Origin: an uncultured Clostridia bacterium | GTDB lineage: Bacteria; Bacillota; Clostridia; Christensenellales; Borkfalkiaceae | Direction of reading: 5' to 3' | DNA: 33,538 nt | Assembly: GCA_944367415.1 (NCBI GenBank) | Contig: CALVWN010000020.1 | Span: forward strand, 1-33,538 | In this document: positions 8,600-14,382 of the stretch, in pieces | Numbering within the stretch: the stretch's first letter is position 1 | How the letters are laid out: every line of letters starts with the position of its first letter | Made by a program: the position numbers and the translations under genes | The notes under the pieces: model-generated | The model's database searches: none | What the model was told of the DNA's origin: nothing | The model's input: the letters and a program-made list of their open reading frames with translations, nothing else

Positions 8600-9432
8600 T
8601 CTACTTCTTTGACGGCAGCAAAGCTGCCTTTCTGACGGCGTTTCTGCTCGCCTACCGCGATGAGGACGCCCTGCTCACGACGGGAAGCCATCAGCTCACG
8701 CTCGGGCAAAAGAGCGTCTTTGTCCGCGCCGACGCGCAGAAGGCGGCACGCTGCGAACAGCGGCTGCTGCAATTCGACGAACACTGTATGCGCGATCTCG
8801 ACCTGCTGCTGCGCAGCGGCGAAGAGATGCGCGGGCAGACCGCATTTCTCTATTTCCGGATGATCGCCGCGCGCAAGCGCCCCGTGCGCGGGGAACTTGC
8901 AGAGAACGCCGTCGCCGACGCCTCCGAATGCATCCGCCGCGTCAAGCTCGAGGCGCACCGTCTCAAGGGATTCGTGCGCTTCATGGAATGTGCGAGCGGG
9001 GCGCTCTATGCGCCCCTCTCCCCCGACAACGACGTGTGCGATCTGCTCCTGCCGCACTTTTGCGCAAGGCTCCCCCACATCCCCTTCGTGCTGCACGACG
9101 TACGGCGCGCAAAGGCAGCCGTCTGGGACGGCGCCCACTCCTTTCTCGCGCCCCTCGGCGAGGCAGAGATCGTGCTCGCGGCGGACGAGACGGCATGGCA
9201 GTCGCTCTGGCGGCAATATTACGCGAGCGTCAACATCCCCTCCCGCGAACGCATCCGGCAGATGAAGGGCTATATGCCCGTGCGCTATTGGAAATTCATG
9301 CCCGAGGATCCCTCTGCGGCGATCGGCGATCTTCCCTTTGCAGCTCGGAACGCATCCGACGCAGCAGCGCAAGATGGCGCTCCTCATCCGCGCGGATCTT
9401 TGCAATCGCCTCCCGCGCCTCGCCGTCCGTGA
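8596..9432 (+). CDS. DUF4130 probable DNA metabolism protein
   Basis: A 278-residue partner of the preceding radical SAM gene (TIGR03915/DUF4130 type). It starts with the characteristic MIYFFDGS, and the final family block is around QMKGYMPVRYWKFM (about residues 225-238). The ATG overlaps the radical SAM stop (ATGA), so the two are translationally coupled. Family members usually end soon after the YWK block. Here the frame continues for about 40 low-complexity residues (about 9310-9432), lying wholly antisense to the end of the convergent ferritin-like gene. That tail looks like a read-through extension rather than a domain. The biochemical function is not known. Confidence 0.87.
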   Translation: MIYFFDGSKAAFLTAFLLAYRDEDALLTTGSHQLTLGQKSVFVRADAQKAARCEQRLLQFDEHCMRDLDLLLRSGEEMRGQTAFLYFRMIAARKRPVRGELAENAVADASECIRRVKLEAHRLKGFVRFMECASGALYAPLSPDNDVCDLLLPHFCARLPHIPFVLHDVRRAKAAVWDGAHSFLAPLGEAEIVLAADETAWQSLWRQYYASVNIPSRERIRQMKGYMPVRYWKFMPEDPSAAIGDLPFAARNASDAAAQDGAPHPRGSLQSPPAPRRP

Positions 9433-9796
9433 CGGCGTCGAGCGCACGCGTATAGCAGGCGATCGCCTCCTTCTCCGCACGGATATCCGTCTCGAGCATC
9501 TCGGAGAACTTCCGGCTGTGATCCACGTTGGATGCCGAATAGTAGGCGACCGGATAGGGCGGGCACGCCGTAAAGACGGGCGGAACCCCCATCTTCACGA
9601 GCAGACCGCCGATGATGCCGAGATGTCGCATCTCATCCACGGCGATCTGCATGAGTGCCTTCGCCTGTTCGCCCCTGCCGCAGCCGTCCAGCAGGATGAC
9701 CTGAAAGACGTACTGAAGGATCGCCGTGAGTTCCCCGCTTTTCCCCGCATAGGCGGGCGAAAGCGCGCGCACCGCCTGCAATTGTTTCTCCCCCAT
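9296..9796 (-). CDS. Ferritin-like di-metal protein
   Basis: A 166-residue four-helix protein with the ligand pattern of the ferritin/rubrerythrin/Mn-catalase superfamily. Visible ligands are Glu22, E55-x2-H58 (DEMRH), Glu108 or Glu110 in the third helix, and E138-x2-H141 (DEERH). There is no CxxC rubredoxin motif, so it is not a full rubrerythrin. Peroxide or oxygen detoxification, or metal storage, is likely but not decided. The start at 9796 is preceded by AAGGGGG at 5 bases; the frame remains open to 10036 without further family sequence. It converges on the DUF4130 gene with a 137-base overlap and no terminator between. A promoter-like motif with CATAGGAT lies at 9822-9852. Confidence 0.82.
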   Translation of the reverse strand: MGEKQLQAVRALSPAYAGKSGELTAILQYVFQVILLDGCGRGEQAKALMQIAVDEMRHLGIIGGLLVKMGVPPVFTACPPYPVAYYSASNVDHSRKFSEMLETDIRAEKEAIACYTRALDAVTDGEAREAIAKIRADEERHLALLRRMRSELQREDRRSPQRDPRA

Positions 9797-9821
9797 AATG
9801 ACCCCCTTCACGATTCTCCCC

Positions 9822-9852
9822 ATCCTATGCGCGGGCAAGCCGTGCAAGTTCA
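9822..9852 (-). promoter_or_regulatory. Possible sporulation-type promoter of the ferritin-like gene
   Basis: The minus strand has TGAACT (9852-9847), 17 bases, then CATAGGAT (9829-9822). The same CATAGGAT with a 17-base spacing stands before sigK (31985-32015). It resembles the CATA-starting -10 elements of sigma-E and sigma-G promoters. No good sigma-A pair was found. The assignment is tentative. Confidence 0.35.
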
Positions 9853-9882
9853 TGCAAAGCACGGAAATATTTGCGCTTTCGC

Positions 9883-9911
9883 TTGCTTTTTTCATGTGTC
9901 TGTGATACAAT
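9883..9911 (+). promoter_or_regulatory. Promoter of the aldo/keto reductase gene
   Basis: TTGCTT (9883-9888), a 17-base spacer and TACAAT (9906-9911) preceded by TGA, an extended -10. The start codon follows 44 bases later. Confidence 0.75.
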
Positions 9912-9955
9912 ATTTTGCAGCTTGAACGGGCGCAAAGCCGCCCGCGGAGGATCTC

Positions 9956-10993
9956 ATGAACGCGATGGATGAAGCGACTTTCAAACAACTGATGGAGAAC
10001 AAGAACAGGAAACCCGACCCGATGCGCTACCGGCATTCGGCGGTCGAGTACCGCCGCGCGGGAACGAGCGGACTGAAGCTCCCCGCGATCTCACTCGGAT
10101 TCTGGCAGAATTTCGGAAGTTTCGATAACTTCGAGATCATGCGCGACATGGTCTTTACCGCCTTTGACAAGGGCATCAACGCCTTCGATCTCGCCAACAA
10201 CTACGGCCCGCGCAGCGGCAGCGCCGAGGAAAATTTCGGCAGGATCCTGCGGGAGAATTTTGCCTCCCACCGCGACGAAATGATCATTTCCACCAAGGCG
10301 GGGTTCCCCATGTGGGGCGGCCCCTGCGGCAGAGGCGGCAGCCGCAAATACCTTACCGCCTCGCTGGATGCATCCTTGAAGCGCCTCGGCATCGACTATG
10401 CGGACATCTACTACCATCACCGCCCCGACCCCGAGACCCCCATCGAGGAGACGTGCTATTGCCTGCACCAGCTCACGGAGCGCGGCAAGGCACTCTACAT
10501 CGGCATCTCCAACTATAACCTCGAACAGACGGAGGCGGCGGTACGCGTGTTCCGCGAGCTGCACACCCCCTTCATCCTCAATCAGGTCTGCTATAATCTG
10601 CTCGACCGCCACATCGAGGAGGACGGGCTGAAGGCGTATGCCCAGGAGCAGGGCTTCGGCATCATCGCCTATTCCCCGCTCGCGCAGGGGCTGCTCTCCG
10701 AGCGGTATGCCGGCGGCATCCCCGACGACAGCCGCATCATGAAGAGCGGATCTCTGAAAAAGGAGTCGCTGACGGCGGAACTGTTTGAAAAACTCGCGCG
10801 CCTGCGCGAAGTCGCGGCAAAGCGCGGTCAGACGCTCCCCGCCCTCGCTCTCTCGTGGGTACTCAAGGACGGCGTCGTGCCGAGCGTCATCATCGGCGCA
10901 TCGTCATCGGCGCAGATCCTGGAAAATATCAAGGTGGATCCCGCGTTCACGCAGGAAGAACTTGCCGAGATCGAAAAAATCTGCAAGGGATAA
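9956..10993 (+). CDS. Aldo/keto reductase, YghZ-like
   Basis: NAD(P)H-dependent oxidoreductase of 345 residues. It has the TIM-barrel signatures of the family: catalytic Asp78 and Tyr83 (FDLANNYG), Lys114 (STKAGFPMWGGPCG) and His154/155 (YYHHRPDP). C-terminal cofactor-binding sequence includes VIIGASSSAQILENI. The closest named type recalled is the L-glyceraldehyde-3-phosphate/methylglyoxal reductase YghZ and its clostridial relatives. A GGAGG site lies 6 bases before the ATG. The stop is 24 bases before tRNA-Ser with no terminator between, so the tRNA is probably cotranscribed. The physiological substrate cannot be told. Confidence 0.92.
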   Translation: MNAMDEATFKQLMENKNRKPDPMRYRHSAVEYRRAGTSGLKLPAISLGFWQNFGSFDNFEIMRDMVFTAFDKGINAFDLANNYGPRSGSAEENFGRILRENFASHRDEMIISTKAGFPMWGGPCGRGGSRKYLTASLDASLKRLGIDYADIYYHHRPDPETPIEETCYCLHQLTERGKALYIGISNYNLEQTEAAVRVFRELHTPFILNQVCYNLLDRHIEEDGLKAYAQEQGFGIIAYSPLAQGLLSERYAGGIPDDSRIMKSGSLKKESLTAELFEKLARLREVAAKRGQTLPALALSWVLKDGVVPSVIIGASSSAQILENIKVDPAFTQEELAEIEKICKG

Positions 10994-10997
10994 AAAA

Positions 10998-11013
10998 TGC
11001 CGCGAAAGCGGCA
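10998..11013 (+). other. Hairpin between the reductase stop and tRNA-Ser
   Basis: A perfect 6-bp stem TGCCGC/GCGGCA closed by a GAAA tetraloop lies 4 bases before the mature 5' end of tRNA-Ser. It has no U-run, so it is unlikely to terminate. It may isolate the mRNA 3' end after tRNA processing. Confidence 0.5.
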
Positions 11014-11017
11014 ATAC

Positions 11018-11105
11018 GGAAGGTTGGCAGAGCGGTCGAATGCGGCGGTCTTGAAAACCGTTGAGGTGCAAGCCTCCGGGGGTTCGAATCCCTCACCTTC
11101 CGCCA
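11018..11105 (+). tRNA. tRNA-Ser (anticodon UGA)
   Basis: An 88-base gene including the encoded CCA. The acceptor stem GGAAGGT pairs with ACCTTCC and is followed by discriminator G. The anticodon loop CTTGAAA gives TGA. A long variable arm marks a class II tRNA, and GGTTCGAATCC forms the T arm. It probably depends on the aldo/keto reductase transcript or an unseen internal promoter. Confidence 0.95.
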
Positions 11106-11352
11106 AAATAAAACGCAGCCATGAGAGCTGCGTTTTTTTTGGCGCGGTATCGTTTTGGGGAGGGATTCGAGGGAGGAGGCGCGAGCGAGAGCGAGCGGTT
11201 CGCGCAATCTGCCGGAAAACAAACGGCACGAAAGCGAACTGCACAGCCCGGTGGGCTGTGCACCGGAGCGCGCCGCTATAGGCGCGAATCCCTCACCTTC
11301 CGCCAAAATAAAACGCAGCCATGAGAGCTGCGTTTTTTTTGGCGCGGCATCG
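11085..11352 (+). repeat. 68-bp direct repeat pair: tRNA-Ser 3' end plus terminator, offset 200 bp
   Basis: Bases 11085-11152 (T loop, acceptor 3' strand, CCA and terminator) recur at 11285-11352 with a single mismatch (11148 against 11348); the first 63 bases are identical. The offset is exactly 200. The second copy has no tRNA 5' half before it. The 132 bases between the copies hold a perfect 10-bp inverted repeat (11240-11262) and no gene. It is reminiscent of an att-type duplication at a tRNA, or a relic of a second tRNA gene. Confidence 0.93.
11110..11140 (+). terminator. Terminator behind tRNA-Ser
   Basis: An AAACGCAGC/GCTGCGTTT hairpin is followed by eight T, directly after the CCA end. 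A second identical copy lies at 11310-11340 as part of the 68-bp repeat. Confidence 0.9.
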
Positions 11353-11468
11353 CAAGTTCCTTATTTCGAAACGCGCGCGCAGCACACCGTGCTGTGCGCA
11401 AAAATGCGTTTCTCAACCCCTTCCCAAAAACGTGCTGCGCAATCGGCAGCCGCTTTGTACAACACCAT
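11153..11468. other. Non-coding repeat region between tRNA-Ser and the lipoprotein gene
   Basis: No gene is supported here. It contains a TGCACAGCCC/GGGCTGTGCA inverted repeat (11240-11262), a GC-rich GCGAGC-type stretch (about 11180-11210), the second tRNA 3'-end/terminator copy (11285-11352) and a 63-bp dispersed hairpin repeat (11352-11414). About 50 bases after that show nothing recognisable. The small open frames are composed of these repeats and tRNA sequence and are not treated as genes. Confidence 0.8.
11352..11414. repeat. 63-bp tRNA-linked hairpin repeat, copy 1
   Basis: It matches 33476-33538 at about 59 of 63 positions. The core is an 11-bp inverted repeat with an ACC loop (GCGCGCAGCAC/GTGCTGTGCGC) flanked by the shared TTATTTCGAAACGCGC and ATGCGTTTCTC. 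One of the differences falls in the stem and leaves a G-U pair here against a perfect pair in copy 2. It begins immediately after the second copy of the tRNA-Ser 3' end. Confidence 0.88.
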
Positions 11469-11503
11469 AAAAAGATCCGTCGCCTGAGGCGACGGATCTT
11501 TTT
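11469..11503. terminator. Bidirectional terminator at the end of the glycan operon
   Basis: AAAAAGATCCGTCGCC and its perfect complement enclose a TGA loop, with A- and T-runs on either side. It lies 12 bases beyond the stop of the lipoprotein gene and would also stop plus-strand transcription from the tRNA-Ser side. Confidence 0.92.
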
Positions 11504-11515
11504 ATCAAGCGCGGA

Positions 11516-14311
11516 TCACTCCGCTTCGGGGGCAGAATTGACGATGAAGATGATACCGTCCTGCAGACTGTCGACGGGCAGGTAGGAGCCGTATGCCGCG
11601 ATGACCGCATCGATGTTGGACGTTGCACCGTAATCCGGCTGATCGCCCTTTGCGATGTACCAGCAGCCGGGGATGGCGGAGACCGCATCGGCGATGACGA
11701 TATCGGTCTGCGTGCCGTTAACGGTCACGTTCTGCTTGTTGTTTTGGGCACCCGATTGAACAATGGGCGTATAGGCGAGGATCTGCAGCATATAATAGAC
11801 GTCGATCCTGCCGCCCACGCCGCCGACGTTGAGCGCGCCCTCCTCGTCATCGAGCGAGCAGCCCGTCGTCGTGAGCGTGCCCTCCACGGTGTTCTTCTCC
11901 GTCACCATATAGCGCTGGGAGCCGATGATGCCGCCCACGTTGACGGAGGAAGCGCCCTCCGTCTTGACGGCGGCGACCGTCGCCTGCACCTTGACGGTGC
12001 TGTCCGTGATACTCGTACCAGAGCCGCTCAGCCCGCCGACGTTGATGACGATCTCGCGATCCGCCGTCTGCGTGCCCTCGTCGCGGTAACTCAAGGAGAG
12101 CGTGACGTCCGTCTTGCAGCCCGACATCGTCGAATAGTTCTCGCCGAGCATCCCGCCGAGGTAGATCTCGCCGCCGTGGCTGACCTTATTGACGGCGGTC
12201 AGCGTGATGGTGCCGGAGACCTCACAGCCCGTGACGACATTCGACCAGCCGCCCGCCTCCAGACCGCCGACCGCGGTGAACAGATTGTCGCGGAATGTCA
12301 GCTCCTTTTCGTCGTAGGCGAGTGTGATCTTACAGTTCGTGATCCTGATATTGGTCAGCGTGGACGTCATGTCGAACGCCGCAAGCGCGCCCGCATAGAG
12401 ATAGTCGCCGCTGTAAGTGACCGTGATCTCGGGCGAGGCGAGCGTGAGATCGGAGATGGTCGCCCCTGCAAGGGCACTGAACATGGCGGCGGTGCCGTCG
12501 CAGGTGACGCCGTCGTCATGCCAGACGGAGCCGTCTGCGGAATAGTTCTTGTCAAGCTCCGCCGAAGCGATCGACAGCCCCGTGACGGTCTTGCCGTTGC
12601 CGTCAAGCGTCCCGCGGAAGGCATACGTCCACCACTCGGTGTTGTAATATTCATAGTTGGAGAAGTATGCGCCGACCGGCTCCCACGCCTCCGTGAGCGT
12701 GATGTCGGCGGTGAGCTTATAGGCGCCGTAGAGATCCTTGCCGATGTCCTGCAGCCCCTGCGCGTCGGAGATCTCCTTCACCTGCACCCAGCGGGCATAG
12801 AGGGTGAGCGTGCCGTTCACATCGGCGGAATCGATGAGCATGACGCCGTTGCTGATCGCGTGCGCCTCCTTCTCCGCCTCCGTCATCGCATTGTACTTTG
12901 CGATGCCCGTCGTGCTGAGCTTCTCGCCGAACATCCAGAGATACCTGGAGACGCCGTTGACGAGATCGGCGGACGTGATCTCCGCCTTGGTCTGCCAGCC
13001 GGCGAAGTAATATCCCTCCCGCGTGGGAGCGGCGGGCGCCGCCGCAATGTACGCCTTTTCGGGATTGCCCTTGACGGATGCCGTATGATAGACGGTGTCG
13101 GTGCCGTCATTGAGCAGATAGTTGACGGTATAGGTGATGCTGTCCTCGTCCATGTCGATGACGAAATCGATCTCTGCACCCGGAATGGACAGCGGAACGG
13201 TATACGCCTTGTCGGTGAGCGGGCAGGTGATCGCATCGCCGTCGGAGGGCGTGATCGTCAGAACGTCGTTCTCCATCGTCCACGTTCCGTTCGCCCATGA
13301 GGAAACGCCGCCCATATCCACATATACGTTGTAAACGCCGCCTTCCTCAAGCGCAAGATAGGCGCTTGCCATGCCCGAATAGATGCTCACAACGCCGCTC
13401 GTGTAGAGCGCTTCGACAGGCTCGGAGGGATCGGGCGTCGGCTCGGGCTCCGGTTCCGGTTCGGGGATCGGCTCCTCGTTCGCCGTCTTGGCGAGCGTGA
13501 AGGAGAGATCGCCCACCTGCGGGATAGCGCACTCGATGGTGAGCGAGTAGAGAATGTCGGCGGGATTCGTCGCATCCATCGTCACGACGAGATCGCCCGC
13601 AAGCACATCCGCCGCATCGTCGGTCACCGTGAGATCGAGCGCAGAATAGTCCGCACGCATCGCCCAGGTGCCGCCTGCCATGTAGTTGAAGGTATTGCCG
13701 TAGAAGCAGACGGAAAACTCCCAGCTGTTGTCGCTGTACAGAAGCACGCGCGCGATCTGCCCTGCCGCATTCGCCTCCGACTTCAGCGTGAGCTGAACGG
13801 TCTTTTCCTCGTCCGGCTCCTCGTCGGGCTGCTCGTCCGGTTCCTCCGGTTCGGGCGTCTCGCCCTCTCCGACCTTGTCCGCGACGGGATCGAGCGTGAA
13901 GTTGATCGTTCCCGCGCTCGGAAGGCAGACGCCGATGGTGTAGACGCCGTCCGTGAGCGCATATTCCTTGGGCCGACCGCTCGTGGCGTCTGCGAGGTAG
14001 GTGGAATTCTCCCCCTCCTCCCATTCCGCCATCAGCGTGAGCGCACCGCCCTCGACGAGCGACCACTCGCCCGAGAGCCATGAGGAATACCCGTCGCCCG
14101 CGTCGACATTGACGTTGAAGATATTCCCGTCCTCCGCCTGATCAAAGGTCATATATGCCTTGCCGACGCCCACCCAGAAGGTCTCCACGCCCGTCTGGTA
14201 TATGGTGCCCTCCTGCGTTTCGGGTGCCTCCGGCGTACACGCCGCAAAGGACACCGCCGCGCAGGCGACGCACGCCGCCGTCAGCCCCGCAGCCAAAAAT
14301 TTGTGTTTCAT
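11516..14311 (-). CDS. Large surface lipoprotein with InlB-like repeat and beta-helix-like region
   Basis: A 931-residue exported lipoprotein. The signal peptide ends in SFAAC, giving lipidated Cys25. It is followed by related beta-rich modules at about 39-142, 171-274 and 303-387, joined by acidic Pro/Glu linkers (one contains repeated EP). Next comes a Listeria-Bacteroides (InlB B) type repeat from about 393, with REGYYFAGWQ and ending LYARWV near 508. A long segment with FRGTLDGNGKTVTGL, typical of GLUG/right-handed beta-helix surface proteins, completes it. The frame extends upstream to 14707, but that part overlaps GH78. The Met at 14311 has GAGGAGG just before it and starts the signal peptide. 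As last gene of the glycan operon it could be an adhesin or glycan-binding protein; function is inferred from context only. Confidence 0.85.
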   Translation of the reverse strand: MKHKFLAAGLTAACVACAAVSFAACTPEAPETQEGTIYQTGVETFWVGVGKAYMTFDQAEDGNIFNVNVDAGDGYSSWLSGEWSLVEGGALTLMAEWEEGENSTYLADATSGRPKEYALTDGVYTIGVCLPSAGTINFTLDPVADKVGEGETPEPEEPDEQPDEEPDEEKTVQLTLKSEANAAGQIARVLLYSDNSWEFSVCFYGNTFNYMAGGTWAMRADYSALDLTVTDDAADVLAGDLVVTMDATNPADILYSLTIECAIPQVGDLSFTLAKTANEEPIPEPEPEPEPTPDPSEPVEALYTSGVVSIYSGMASAYLALEEGGVYNVYVDMGGVSSWANGTWTMENDVLTITPSDGDAITCPLTDKAYTVPLSIPGAEIDFVIDMDEDSITYTVNYLLNDGTDTVYHTASVKGNPEKAYIAAAPAAPTREGYYFAGWQTKAEITSADLVNGVSRYLWMFGEKLSTTGIAKYNAMTEAEKEAHAISNGVMLIDSADVNGTLTLYARWVQVKEISDAQGLQDIGKDLYGAYKLTADITLTEAWEPVGAYFSNYEYYNTEWWTYAFRGTLDGNGKTVTGLSIASAELDKNYSADGSVWHDDGVTCDGTAAMFSALAGATISDLTLASPEITVTYSGDYLYAGALAAFDMTSTLTNIRITNCKITLAYDEKELTFRDNLFTAVGGLEAGGWSNVVTGCEVSGTITLTAVNKVSHGGEIYLGGMLGENYSTMSGCKTDVTLSLSYRDEGTQTADREIVINVGGLSGSGTSITDSTVKVQATVAAVKTEGASSVNVGGIIGSQRYMVTEKNTVEGTLTTTGCSLDDEEGALNVGGVGGRIDVYYMLQILAYTPIVQSGAQNNKQNVTVNGTQTDIVIADAVSAIPGCWYIAKGDQPDYGATSNIDAVIAAYGSYLPVDSLQDGIIFIVNSAPEAE

Positions 14312-14337
14312 CCCTTTCCTCCTCAATTTTCTATTTG

Positions 14338-14354
14338 AACGGAATTGTTCCGTT
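14338..14354. other. Inverted repeat between the GH78 and lipoprotein genes
   Basis: A perfect 7-bp palindromic arm pair AACGGAA/TTCCGTT with a 3-base loop sits in the 71-base gap. There is no U-run. It could be a stability or processing hairpin that sets separate levels for the lipoprotein, or an operator; neither is shown. Confidence 0.4.
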
Positions 14355-14382
14355 TTCTCCGAACCATATCGGTCATTTTCGG

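Noticed and set aside
11180-11215. GCGAGC-type short repeats suggestive of a CRISPR or tandem array
   Set aside because: The periodicity is irregular and there are no repeat-spacer units; no CRISPR array was found in the window.
11121-11487. Small open frames over the tRNA-Ser downstream region
   Set aside because: They are built from the tRNA T arm, the terminator and the 63-bp repeat. The similar peptide behind tRNA-Leu comes from the same DNA repeat, not from a protein family.
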